Assembly (NCBI GenBank): GCA_949987705.1
Contig: OX465282.1
Span: forward strand, 86,230,070-86,294,069
Source: Thereva unica
Taxonomy: Eukaryota; Arthropoda; Insecta; Diptera; Therevidae
Direction: 5' to 3'
DNA length: 64,000 nt
Below the pieces are notes generated by a model. The model saw only the letters and a list, made by a program, of their open reading frames with translations. It was not told the origin of the DNA and did no database searches. Both the position numbers and the translations under genes were made by a program. How positions within the stretch are numbered: the first letter of the stretch is position 1; the number at the start of each line of letters is the position of its first letter. This document shows, in pieces, positions 20,802-31,880 of the stretch.

Positions 20802-21935
20802 TCAGTCAAAAATACACGCGAATATGGCGAGGCAATTTAGTCCAAATGTTGACCAGCAGCTATCGTCACCAGTTCGTTCAGCTCGTCGCATTTTCTTTGA
20901 GTAATTCTTTGGATTTGTTCGGTCACTTAGGTGTATTGGCAACTTAGTATATGGCGGACGAGAAGTCTTAAACTTTTCCAACATGCTAGCCTGTTCCGGT
21001 GTTAATCCGGACATTTTCTTACCTTCGATAGCGTCACTAACTAACGATATTTCGCATTCGTCTAAAAGTTCAACACGATCGCATGCCTTTCGAAAGTCAC
21101 GTACGTTCATCGTTAGATATCTAGGTGCATAACAAAGGGGCCCTAGTACCCTTCTACGGTTTTCAGCAGTTAATTCTAGCTTTTTCCTCTTGCATTCCTC
21201 CAGACTCCAATCGGCTAAGCACATAAAGAGAACAATTTCCGATCGCAACTGAAGTGCTTCTCGCTTAGCAATCATTTCTAATTCCTCGAATCGCAATTGC
21301 AGCATTTCAGGCGTCGTTAGAATCAATTCAGCTTGCATATCAATGAGCTGAAGTGAATTATTTAATAGTGCTGCCAAATATTCTTCAGGCGTAAAAGGAT
21401 GCGGATTGTGCGCTTTTTTACCTTTCCTTTTATCTTGTGTTGTAATTGGATTTTTTGTTGGTGAAATGCAATTATAATACCATAATGTACGTAGCACATC
21501 TAAAACATTTAGACTTGATAATATCAAATCTAATTCCTTAACGCAATGGATGACTAGATCTGGGCAGTTATATCTATCAGCGATCTCGAGTATTCGAAGA
21601 ATATGATGATGATCCCTAAATTTAATAAATTTCGTTTCTAGAAATCTAATAACTAGTTCGAAATCAATTTTGTTAACATTATTTACAATGAAATGGTTAT
21701 CGTTCTTTCGGCCGCTGGTTGGACCAGCATTTATAATTTTTGCTAATTCAACACTAGATTCCAAAATTGATTTACGTTCTGTTCTAATCATGTAACGATC
21801 ATCACCGTTAACAACTATAAAATCTATATACGGGCTATGATGTATATTATCTGCCTCGATTGGAGGCGCTGTTGGGGTTATAGATGACCTGTTTGCATGT
21901 TGAGTATCTGAACTTAAGCCAAATGGGAGGACCAT
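20802..21935 (-). CDS. BTB/POZ-domain protein
   Basis: A 377-codon uninterrupted ORF. Residues about 36-136 form a BTB/POZ fold: IDFIVVNGDDRYMIRTER is the first strand region, HFIVNNVNKIDFELVIRFLE the central part, and ILRILEIADRYNCPDLVIHC the last helices. Residues 195-310 are helical with EYLAALLNNSLQLIDM and PEMLQLRFEELEMIAKREAL, like a BACK domain. No Kelch repeats or zinc fingers follow. The protein ends in a Cys-containing hydrophobic tail, GLNCLAIFACIFD. BTB-BACK proteins often act as Cullin-3 substrate adaptors, but that role is inferred from family only. A good 3' splice site (TATTATTTCAG) ends at 22007 upstream of the ATG, so a 5'-UTR intron is likely. Intact coding and no transposon features make it a host gene. 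The precise orthologue was not recognised. Confidence 0.85.
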   Translation of the reverse strand: MVLPFGLSSDTQHANRSSITPTAPPIEADNIHHSPYIDFIVVNGDDRYMIRTERKSILESSVELAKIINAGPTSGRKNDNHFIVNNVNKIDFELVIRFLETKFIKFRDHHHILRILEIADRYNCPDLVIHCVKELDLILSSLNVLDVLRTLWYYNCISPTKNPITTQDKRKGKKAHNPHPFTPEEYLAALLNNSLQLIDMQAELILTTPEMLQLRFEELEMIAKREALQLRSEIVLFMCLADWSLEECKRKKLELTAENRRRVLGPLCYAPRYLTMNVRDFRKACDRVELLDECEISLVSDAIEGKKMSGLTPEQASMLEKFKTSRPPYTKLPIHLSDRTNPKNYSKKMRRAERTGDDSCWSTFGLNCLAIFACIFD

Positions 21936-22006
21936 TGCTGTTGATTGAAAACCACAAAAGATTTAAATCAATGGCTGCTGTTCATTCATTGGCAGTGTTG
22001 AGGTAA

Positions 22007-22542
22007 CTGAAATAATATAGAAAACTTATCATTACTAAATTATTAGATTTATTTATTTTCTTTTAATAAAAATTTGTTTTCATAAGATAAAGACACTATA
22101 CCAATAGTAAATGGGTAGGATTTTGTATCGAGGTTTCGATCACTACGCGTTCTCATGCAACTCATTCAGTTGAATCCAGATCTGTTGGTAAACACGTTTA
22201 ATAATTTAAAGGATATTTATTTCCACTTCATAGGTTTCCTTCTACTTTTTACAATATTTTTGGAAAATATAATACAAATTCTCACAACACAAGGGAAAAG
22301 AATAGTCCATAAAAATCCATTTGCCTGACCCATCAAAAGAAGAAGTTTAGAAAATAGTAATAATAGAGTAAATCTTTCTAAGAAGCCGCACTTCTCAGCT
22401 GGGCATAGAAAAATTAACCAACTCTGCACAATCAAGCGCTGAGATAAGTCTTTCAACTAAGCATGCAAACGTAAATTAAAAATAAAAGATTATAACATTA
22501 AAGGCATTCAACATGTTTGCGAACTTGTGCTTGGACAAGTAT
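22007..22542. other. upstream region of the BTB gene
   Basis: Probably the 5'-UTR intron and flanking DNA. No supported gene; the short frame at 22217-22456 has no recognisable domain. Confidence 0.4.
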
Positions 22543-22714
22543 GGGTGTGTTTCAAGTTCCATCAGTGATTGCAATCACTCTATCTTTTCAACATAACATA
22601 TGTCTCATATTTCATCATTTTTTGTCATATTCGAACAATTGTCCATCAATGATTAGGGTTAATTTCCATCACTGATTTCTGATTGCTAATTGTGATGGAA
22701 CTTGAAACATACCC
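22543..22714. mobile_element. 172-bp MITE, GGGTGTGTTTC family
   Basis: Inverted ends GGGTGTGTTTCAAGTTCCAT and GGGTATGTTTCAAGTTCCAT with the duplication TAT (22540-22542 and 22715-22717). A second copy is at 55076-55239 and matches along its whole length. Confidence 0.9.
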
Positions 22715-22788
22715 TATGTAACGCGGTTTTTTCGTGCTGCCCTACGTTCGCTTACTGCCTGACACAGCTCAATATGCGCCCATGAAGT

Positions 22789-23113
22789 ATAAACTCCTAT
22801 GGGAAAAATAACCGGAAATGAATGGGTAGCAGAAACTAAACTTCTAGTTCATTTTGGGCCACAGATGTCGCCTAAAGCGGACGTGCCCCACATGAAGTTA
22901 GCTGAATTTTACTCATTTCGACGATTTGTTCAAAATTAGGTTCATGGAGGCTATACAAGGACATATAACTCTTATGAGGAAAATAACCGGAAATTGATGC
23001 GTAGCAGAAACTAAACTTCTAGTTCATTTTTGGCCACAGATGTCGCCTAAAGCTAACGTGTCCCACATGAAGTTAGCTGAATTTTACCCATTTCGACGAT
23101 TTCTTCAAAATTG
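22789..23113. repeat. tandem duplication, period about 177 bp
   Basis: Two copies share AAATAACCGGAAAT, GTAGCAGAAACTAAACTTCT, CACAGATGTCGCCTAAAG and CACATGAAGTTAGCTGAATT in the same order. The second copy ends near 23113. Inverted pieces of the same sequence (CTCCTTGTATAGTTTCC) lie near 23355. Confidence 0.85.
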
Positions 23114-24120
23114 TCAGCCGAAATGCAAAAAAAAAATCATTGTGAATTAATAAAAATTCATTGGAAAATCCATAAAATGGTTAAATACAAAAAATCAGAA
23201 GCTGATTTTTCAAGTTAGGCGTACACATAAAATATTTTAAAAGTTAACGAACTTGGCCATGAACCGGATGAATATAATCCGCCATGTTTTTTGTGGTACA
23301 TGTGACTGTGGCGCCCTCATTAATCAAACGAAAAGTGACAACACGGAGTTATATCTCCTTGTATAGTTTCCCTGATTAGGTTAGTCGAAATGGAGCAATG
23401 CAAAACGAAATCATTAGGGGCCCATACACTACAAGATTTTATGCGTTCAAACATGTCCCACAATCTTTCTGACAAAATTGTTTGAACGCTGAGCGTACCC
23501 ATACACTATTATGGTTTTTAAAGATTTCAAATCGAAATGAGTTCTTTAACTAGATAGTGCAAGATCCGGTATAAGAAATATATACCCTCATCTGTTATTT
23601 GATGATGACAAATATTGTATGTTAGATAATATATACATTGACAAATCGCACATGGGTTGCCTAGCTAAATCGCGTACCGAAGCTGTTAAATAAAAGAGGC
23701 TGTTATTAACTTTTTTGGACCAGCTTCCAAAAACTTGTTAATCATAAAAATCGACCATTAACTGACAGAATATGACACAAGGAATAGAAAAAATAGGGGT
23801 TGCCTGATTTCTACCCAGTCCAATCGTGGGGTTGCCAGGTATAAACAGGTAATCAAGCGTTGTTAATATACCCTCATCTGTTCTTTAATCAATTTTTTTA
23901 TGCTGAAAGGCTATTTCATTCCCTATCCAACAGTATTAGGTTGCCTCAGCAAAAGTTCGTCACAACCAGGTTGCCTAGATTTTATAGTTTTCTGAAAGAA
24001 GATTTTTTTGTATTTTGTTTTTGTGCGTTCCATATATTTTTTGGAACATGCGATACATGATGGACTAGTGGCACTAAGGGTGAATCCTGAGAAATTTTAA
24101 TGTAATCCTACAAGAATCGT
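23114..24120. other. gene-free stretch with scattered GGTTGCC words
   Basis: No gene. The phrase TACCCTCATCTGTT occurs at about 23583 and 23867 as a direct repeat, and GGTTGCC occurs at least five times between 23650 and 23980, suggesting a degraded repeat. Confidence 0.45.
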
Positions 24121-24139
24121 ATTGAGTTAAACATGTCCA

Positions 24140-24780
24140 AAATAAGGTGTAGGGGTGGGCAAGTTACATTTTATAAAAGCCAAGATGGATAAATTTGCGC
24201 GAAAAGAGAACTTCGCTTATTACAAAGATAATGATCCAAAGCGCACGTCGATAGTTGCAAGGCTTTCGCTTATTAAAATTTGTCCCAAATTGGTGCCAAC
24301 ACTGGCTCAATCTCCAGACCTTAATGTAATAGAACATCTCTGGGCAGAAATCGCAAGGAGACTGTACACCACAATATTCATAACATTGAACAATTAAAAG
24401 AAGCCATTAAACAAGATTGGCTTAATATTGAGCCTGAGTTTTGTAGAAATTTGGTAAACATCTATGCCTGATAGACTGCAGGCGGTAATGGCAGCAAAAG
24501 CATTCGCCACTAAATATTGAGCTAAATTTTATTTAAAAAAAACAGATCTTTTCACAAGTGTTTACAACAGTACCTGATTATTCGTTTGACATGAAATTTA
24601 AATTAATTTTTTTAATTATTGTTTTTCTTAGGGTATAATTGAAATAAATAAATTGTTGATAAGAATATGTTAAAATACAATGAAATAAGAAAAAAATGAG
24701 CTTTAAACCGGTTATTTCACCATGTTATTAGGAGATTTATTTAAAAACTGTCACTATCCGATTATTCGTTTGACCCACTG
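24140..24780 (+). mobile_element. 5'-truncated Tc1/mariner element
   Basis: The transposase C-terminus is readable with one or two shifts: DNDPKRTS, SPDLNVIEHLWAEIARRL, then LKEAIKQDWLNIEPEFCRNL, MPDRLQAVMAAK (Tc1 type; the second Asp of DDE in DNDPK and the final Glu in IEHLW). The right terminus ...TTTGACCCACTG|TA at 24780 fits a Tc1 end next to its TA target. The word GATTATTCGTTTGAC occurs at both 24576 and 24760, an IR/DR-type pair of binding sites 184 bp apart. The left terminus was not found. Confidence 0.85.
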
Positions 24781-24782
24781 TA

Positions 24783-26849
24783 CATATTTATTTTTTGTTT
24801 TTCAATTTTTGATTAGGAAAATTCAATTAATATTTTACTGGTATACACTATGCCAACCAGTTGCAAACGAAAGTTTCTCCAACACACTCGAAATTTACAA
24901 CTTTCTATTGACTATCAGGGGGAGGATTAAACTCATGTTTTCTTATCTTTTCTGACCAATATGAGCAATACCTCAATATTTGTCACCTACCTATTTGTAT
25001 TTACCATAATCCACTGTTCACAGTAACAAAATTGAGATTAATTTCACTTTTTGCTTCTAGTTCCAAAATAACTAAATTGAGACACATTTGGCACTTTTAT
25101 TTTCAGTCCTTATTATTTGTTTATTTAATAACTTAAGTTTATGATTTAATCATCACCATTTCCTAACCCCCATATCGTGAGTAATTTGTTAACTGTCTCC
25201 CATTTCATAATCCACACCTTTAATAGATTTTGGCGTACCCAAATAAATTTTATCTTATCTGTTTCTTTTTTTCACTATCCGCGTAAATTTTTATAAAAAA
25301 AATATTATCCACACGTTTATAAATAATCGATCCTCTATGTGATGTCGGATCACTCCACGTACTAGTGATGCACAGACAAGAATTCTAGCTGCAGTCCTCA
25401 GTTAAATAAGAATAGAAGTCCCCGAAAAAAACAACGGACAAACGATAAAGGGTTACAAAAACACCAGCGTTTCCAGCATTTCCACATACATATATTTGCT
25501 GCGGGAGCCTGTTTAGACAGAATTAATCACGAACACAAAGGAAAGCTTTTTTGGCAATTTTTTATCCAAATTTGAATAATCAGCTCCATAGAGACTTCTG
25601 GCAGTGCTAAGAAAATAAGTCAACACTAGCGCTAATAAGTTATCACAGTTCACCGGAAAAAATTGTTCGATATCTCTTTCAAAACACAATTCGGATATTG
25701 CAGAAGATCAGTGGAGATAAACATGTTCTAATTAGACTCACACAAAAAATACTTGGTTCATTAATAATTCGGTTGGCGGCAAATATTAGCCGAGTTGAGA
25801 TAGGATGAAGGCAATAATAATCGCAGTAATCAAATGCAAATACAGACTACCAAGCCCCCGCCAGCTTCTCTCGTCCGCACGAAATGCGACTAGTACAATT
25901 CTAGGCGAGAGACCGCCCGCTGGATATACAACAAAGTGACGCTGATAAGGAGTATTCGGAACTGAACTTTGCCTTAAGGCATTTCTATTCAACAAGTGAA
26001 CAGTGAATTTTGTTCACTGTTGGAGCACCCTAGGGCTTAGATGCGTTGGTGATGATTAAATTGATCGCATCGTAATTATCCACTCGATATGCGAAAAAAA
26101 CGCGGGAAAAATGCGGGCGAGTTTATTATGCTCAAGGGTCGAATGTTCCGGATTCCCTTTCCGAGCGGACTGGATCAAAGCACGATGGTGGATGGCTCTT
26201 AATCACGATTTTATTAGGCCTATGGTGATTATGTAAGCTGCAGAGTAAATTGAAAGCGTTTTTATATAAAGGCTGCAACAGCAGAACTTGTCTTAATTGA
26301 AATTGAAAGCAGTACTTGAAGTAACTTTTAGAAAATCGTGATTTGCAGTTGATGCAGGCCCTCTTCCAAACGTCAACATTGCGAATATTGGGGCTTTAGA
26401 GAAAGTTCGTACAAAAACAATTTCCTTTTTCAGTTATCTATTCAAATGCATCCTGTCTCTAACGAAATTTTGAAAAGACCTGAATAACGAAATCAGGTAG
26501 ATAAAGAGGCACTGGGCCTGGCATTAACGTGACGGAGCAGATGCTCTTGTTATTGGCAAATTCTCAGTGCCATAACCATGCCTCTCTTACGTCGAAAAGT
26601 TAATACTGATTCAAGATGATAGGAGTACCTAGTATTCTTCACCAAGTATTCTTCATCAACCAGTGCAAAGATCCCTGACTGATTCCTAAGAGGTTATAGA
26701 TGTACCTATCCTCCACTTCCGAGGGGTTCTCGTCGAAAACAGACCGGATCCATATATGAGCCTCCCTCGGGAGGCGAAGCTCCAGAAGGTGTCTGGCTAG
26801 CGGAGTAGGTTTTTAACGAACGAAAACTGAAATATCAAAGCAAATCCAC
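24783..26849. other. gene-free stretch
   Basis: No supported gene or clear repeat. Slightly more GC-rich between 25800 and 26800. The short frame at 25786-25995 has no domain. Confidence 0.4.
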
Positions 26850-27732
26850 CAGTGTTGCCAGATTATTAATGCGTTTCTCCCCTGAGTGCCCCAAAAATAG
26901 CTCTATACTCCCCTAAATCCCATAGCTTCTCCCATAAATTTTTGAAATGTAACTTACTAACCACTACTTACAACACTTCCATTTTCAATTATTATATTAA
27001 TTATTAATTGTAATAGCATGTTTCCAAATAATGTCACTTTATGCAAAGCCGCATGTGTTGACATCTTTGGAATAATCATATCGTATTTGAGTCTAAATTG
27101 ACATCTTTTTCAGGTATGTATATGCTTTATTAAACATTTATCAATTATAACATCCATGCTTTAAAGTTATATTCAAATCAAAGAGATTACATTGTCAATT
27201 GTAAGTGAAGATGAAGAATCCAACGTGTAGGTTTGTTCGAAGGCTGCTTAAATAGTCCAGATAAGAATAGCTCTTTTGGAAGAAGCCGTCTGAACGATGT
27301 CAGAGCGGAAAAAATCAGAAAATAGCAACAATCTACTCAACTTTGCTCTAAATTCCGATTTTAGAGGTTTGATACTACAATAATGTCAATTAATATATGA
27401 CAATAAAAACAATTGAATGGCGTCGAAAAGTTATTTTTATAAAAATTAATATTTATTTTTTAATATTTCCAAATATTTTCCGAATAAATCATTCCTAAAT
27501 CAATTTTCCGACTTTTCCTGTTTGAAATTTGACAACTGTCAAAAGAAAAAGAAGAATTTTGCTGCTCTCCTCAGAAAAAGTGAGAATTCTCAGCACAGGG
27601 AAGGCTCAAATTGCTGATTTTTTCGACCAAGTGTGTCTGTTGAAACTAGTCACTAGATTTGACATTGGAAAAGGTCGGCCCATTCAAACCTCTAGTGACC
27701 GTTAGTCACGTTGGATAGTGTTCTCACTTAAT

Positions 27733-28983
27733 AGGGGTATTCACCCAAAAAAGTAAATTTATGTACATTTTCGTATTTGAGTAAATTTACTCGGCCCTGT
27801 TTAGTGAACAACCCGTACGTTAAACCATGTAATTCTCTGTGTAATTTGCCGCGCAATTCTGTCAATAAAATTTATAGATTACTTTGAAATTGATTTCTAT
27901 TGCGTGCAACAAAATTTAACTCTGAAGAAATGCAGTAAGAAAAGAAAATTGATCAGAGCTCTTATAAAAACAACGATTGATGATATACTTATGTTAGAGT
28001 TATTTGGAAGAAAAGGTATCGTTCATTAGACTCTATTATTTTTATCTTTTTGTTTACCGAATATTTTGCCAAATATGGACGAGAACCGATTTAGAGAAAT
28101 TACACGAGTTAATTTGCGTAATTTAAAGTCTTTCTGGATTTGATTAGAGATGATATCCTTTTCAATGGACCATGGCCTTGCAGAGAAAGGAAATTCAATT
28201 GATAATTGTTATGAATCGACAGGGCTCTTACAGCGTAGGAGCTTCAATAAGCAAAGTAGCTGCTTTGTTTGGAATCAGAGATGGAGGAACAATTACCAAA
28301 ATGACTTAACAGAATATTTAAAGAGTGGTCAACAAATTTTTACACAAACATTTCACGAGCTCCTTGACGTTATAGGATATGTGGATGGAACAGAAATTAA
28401 ATTGGCCGAAAAGCCATCTGAGGATCCAGAAACATATTTTTCCCGCAAACATATTTATGCCTTAAAAACGCAGATAGTTTGTGAGCACGAAATTAAAATT
28501 CGCCACAGGAAGCGTTCACGATAGGAAGTGTTCACGATAGTAAGATATTCAACAATTGTGATTTGTCAATCAAATCTTTGGAATTCTTTACTGGTTTTGA
28601 GTATTTAGTGGCGGATAGTGCCTATAAATTAACACCTACTGTTGTAACTTCTTTCAGAATAAACTCAAATCAAGGGGCCCTTAAGAAAGAGCTGGTTTTA
28701 ATAAACATCTTAGCAAGTGTCGTATTAGGATTGAACACTGTTTTGGTCTCATGAAGGAGAGATTTAACAGCACTTCCATAATTAATTCGTCATATCACGG
28801 GAATACTTGTTCAAATTGACAGAATGACAACTGATTCAATTTATTTACACATCCAAGTAAATAGTTTACTCGTTGATTAAATTTACTCGACCCAAGTAGC
28901 CCATATAGACATTTACATGGCCGAGTAAGTTTACTTGATTTACGCCATTTACATGCAATACTCAGCGTTAAGTGAATACCCCT
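27733..28983. mobile_element. Old PIF/Harbinger element
   Basis: Ends AGGGGTATTCAC, inverted and identical over 12 bp, with the duplication AAT (27730-27732 and 28984-28986). Subterminal AGTAAATTTACTCG-like words occur on both sides. Contains a degraded transposase on plus. Confidence 0.9.
28080..28800 (+). pseudogene. Degraded Harbinger transposase
   Basis: Readable blocks: FHELLDVIGYVDGTEIKLAE (first Asp in VDGTEI), YFSRKHIYALKTQIVCEHEI, then after a short disruption KIFNN, FEYLVADSAYKLTP, and RIEHCFGLMKERFNS (Glu block). Stops, shifts and a duplicated TTCACGATAG stretch (28515-28545) break it. A different, older lineage from the element at 7298-10904. Confidence 0.85.
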
Positions 28984-29384
28984 AATATTTTGATAACTTT
29001 CGTCGAGAACCACACTTTGAAAACGTTTTCGGAGGAAAACCGATTTATCATCATTGGCGTTGTCGTTCACTCATTCATTATTGACATTCTATTGCACAGA
29101 CTACATTGAACAACGTTTGGAATGGAAAATGCCTCCTGAACTGATGCTTTTACAAATGGCAACCCCGCAAAGGGATTGTAAGTTTGCAAATACGCTTATA
29201 CCTAGGCCCATTCCCAACATTTACTTCTTCAAAAACTTTCACCCAGAACAAGTCTGTAGATCGTAAATTTTTCACTCCAAAACGATGAAGATGGTTCCAT
29301 TCCTTGATAATTTCATCAATATCGATACAAACGTTTATGAATTCCGAGGTCATATCTTTCTTCTTTTCTTTAAACTCCTTTAAT

Positions 29385-30620
29385 CCCTCATGGGACATAG
29401 GGCGGAAACAGTTGCCCTCCAGCGGACTCTGTTTTGCGCGACAGCTCTTAGCTCCGACCAGGATCTCCCAGTTGTTGCGGCTTCTTCTAGTAGGGTTCTC
29501 CTCCAAGTTGTTATAGGTCTTCCTCCTCGACGGGATCCTTGCGGATTCTAGTCAAGGGCCTGTTTGGCTAGATTTTCGTTTTCGCGTCGCAAGGTGTGGC
29601 CAACCCAATTCCAGTTGCTTCGCCTGATTTAATCGTCTATCCTTTCATAGTTCTTCGTTTGAAATTTTATTTTGCCAGCGGATTTTTAGGATACAATGAA
29701 GGCATCTGTTGATGAAGACTTGTAGGCGCCCTGTGATGAATTGGATGACTTTCCATGTTTCGCAACCGTACAAAAGAACTGCCTTAACGTTGGAGTTGAA
29801 CAGCCGCAATTTGGTGTTAGTTGAGATCTCCGTTGATCTCCATATGCGGGACAGGCATGCATATGCGCCTCGTGTTTTATTTATTCTGGAACTGAGGTCT
29901 TCTTCTGCCCCACCATTTTCGGTAATAATGCTACCGAGGTAGCAGAATTTATTTACCAGTTCCACGTCACGGTTATTCAGCGCTGTCCGTTCAATGGTGT
30001 TTGCATTTATCCGCATTTCTTTAGTTTTAGTCGGATTTAGCCTTAAGCCTGCTGGACTACTTTCTGTTGCCAAATTGTTTAACATGTTTTTGAGGTCCTG
30101 GTGTCTGTGGGCCAGCAAACAGATATCATCGGCGTAGTCGAGATCCTTAAGGTAGTCTACCAAACCCCATTGTATGCCGCCTGTTCTATTATCTAGAAGA
30201 GCGCCGACAAGGATGTCATTTATTACTCTATAAGAAATAGTAATGGCGAAAGTAGGCATCCTTGTCGTACTCCTGAGCTCACCTCAAAGCTGATAATTTT
30301 CCATTATGGAGAACTCTGCATTTGGAATTGTTATATAGGGCTTTTATCAATTCTATTATTTTATCAGGCAGTCCACGTCGCCGTAGTGCCTGCCATATAA
30401 AGCTCCTATTGACCGAGTCGAACGCTTTCTCATAATCTACGAAAGCAAGGTAAAGGGGGGATCGGAATTCAGTAGACTGCTCCACTATTACTCTCAAGGT
30501 GTTAATATGATCAATACAGGAGCGACCCTTCCTGAATCCGGCCTGCTGCCTCCTAAGCGTTCGGTCAACTGCCTCACTTATCCTAGATAGTAATATATGG
30601 AACAAAATTTTGCCCACGGT
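29385..30620 (-). pseudogene. LINE family A, 5'-truncated copy
   Basis: The best-preserved RT of this family in the window. Minus-strand blocks are ILFHILLSRISEAVD, QQAGFRKGRSCIDHINTLRV, PLYLAFVDYEKAFDSVNRSF, GLPDKIIELIKALYNNSKC, LDYADDICLLAHRHQDLKNM (catalytic YADD), LGSIITENGGAEEDLSSRI and AVLLYGCETWKV, followed by the C-terminal tail to about 29390. It lacks the endonuclease, as expected for 5' truncation. A frameshift lies near 30270. The copy sits inside the hAT-like element. Confidence 0.9.
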
Positions 30621-30822
30621 AGATAGTCATATACTAGTATCTTTTATGTCGGATTTTATCTGCGTTGAAGCTGTGGGAATTAAAATGCAAAATTTCTCTA
30701 AACGAAAGCTATTCTTTGGTGCCTTTTTTGTCTTCTCCCTTTAGATTGATAAAAAAAATCGCTGTAGGTATTGTATGATTGAAAAGAAAACAAAGTATTC
30801 AGAAATTCATTGATATCACTTA

Positions 30823-31294
30823 AGGCCCAATTACAATGACCGGATTAGAGCGGAACAGAATCGGATTGAACTGTCAAAGTGGTTTTCCAAGCATGCGTTT
30901 TCTATTTAACCGATTCCAATGAACGGATTCAAACGCATTTGACCGCATCTGTGCCGGATTCGTTTTAGTTTGTTTAGAAATCGCCGGATTGAGCTGTCAA
31001 AATTTTGGTAAACAAAAGCTGTGAATGTTTAAGGTTTTATTTTTTTTTATTTGTTATGTTTTTAAAAATGTTTTCGGACGAGCAGTTAATCGCAGAAGTG
31101 AAAGATTATGAAGTACTGTAGAACAAGGCAAAGAGTGGATATAAAAATTCCAAGATTAAAAATGAAATGAAATGTTTGTATACTAAACACTTTGACGTTT
31201 AAATGCGAACTGATCCGTTCATTGTAATCAGTGCAGTTTCCTATCCGTTCTGATGCGTTCTTTTGACATTTCAATCCGCGTAGATCCGCTCATT
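30823..31294. mobile_element. MITE related to the one at 12028-12480, right tip missing
   Basis: Left end AGGCCCAATTACAATGACCG; the right side stops at ATCCGCTCATTGT without the terminal AATTGGGCCT. Internal GCGGA/TCCGC words match the 12028 family. Truncation hides the target duplication. Confidence 0.7.
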
Positions 31295-31569
31295 GTCCAT
31301 AGTCGAAACATTCGACCAGTGGCGTCAAGACGTTACGAAATGGGAATTTCCTGAACCACTTTCTTTTGATTATTTTCAACTATTGTGAGACAACTATTAT
31401 TTTCTAAGTTGGCTCAATTAAATCAAGAGCATACGTAAAAATTGCATTCCCCTAGAAATTCCCCTGACGGGTCTTCTCCTCTGAAATTCCCCTAAATTTA
31501 GAGGATATTCCCCTGATCTGGCAACCCTGAAATCCACAGCCCATTGTGGTGTATTCTGCAAAGTACAAA

Positions 31570-31877
31570 GGCCTCGATTCCCAGATCCGACGGGAGGAGG
31601 GAAGTGAGTGCGGATTTGAGACTTTGCGATTCTCAAATCCGCAACCGCGAATCTCTCTTTGTCATTTTCCGCGCTTTAAAAGTGTGATCCGCAACAAATT
31701 TTCTGCGGATTTGAAACCGCAAATGCGCCTAAGATAATCCGACATCGGGTATTTCATTATCGTGTGAGTCTTCACTCCGAATTTCTGATTTAATTGAATC
31801 CGTGACTGCGGATTTGAGAATCGCAAAGTGTCAAATCCGCACTCACTTCCGTCCCGTCGGATCTGGGAATCGAGGCC
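31570..31877. mobile_element. 308-bp MITE, GGCCTCGATTCC family
   Basis: Ends GGCCTCGATTCCCAGATCCG and its inverse, with the duplication AAA (31567-31569 and 31878-31880). A shorter member of the family inserted at 14669-15588. Confidence 0.9.
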
Positions 31878-31880
31878 AAA

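Larger units (their letters stand above)
26850..31529. mobile_element. hAT-like element carrying three other elements
   Basis: Ends CAGTGTTGCCAGAT and (inverted) CAGGGTTGCCAGAT, flanked by a perfect 8-bp duplication AAATCCAC (26842-26849 and 31530-31537). Subterminal ATTCCCCT words occur four times at the right (31446-31513), with TCTCCCCT/ACTCCCCT at the left (26876, 26907), as expected of hAT binding sites. No hAT transposase was recognised. Inside are a Harbinger relic, a LINE A copy and a MITE. Confidence 0.85.

Noticed and set aside
22217..22456. 79-codon hydrophobic frame upstream of the BTB gene
   Set aside because: Leu/Phe-rich by AT-composition and without support. Treated as non-coding.
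23583..23880. LTR-like direct repeats (TACCCTCATCTGTT)
   Set aside because: Only about 14 bp are shared, with no TG...CA ends, primer site or coding between them.
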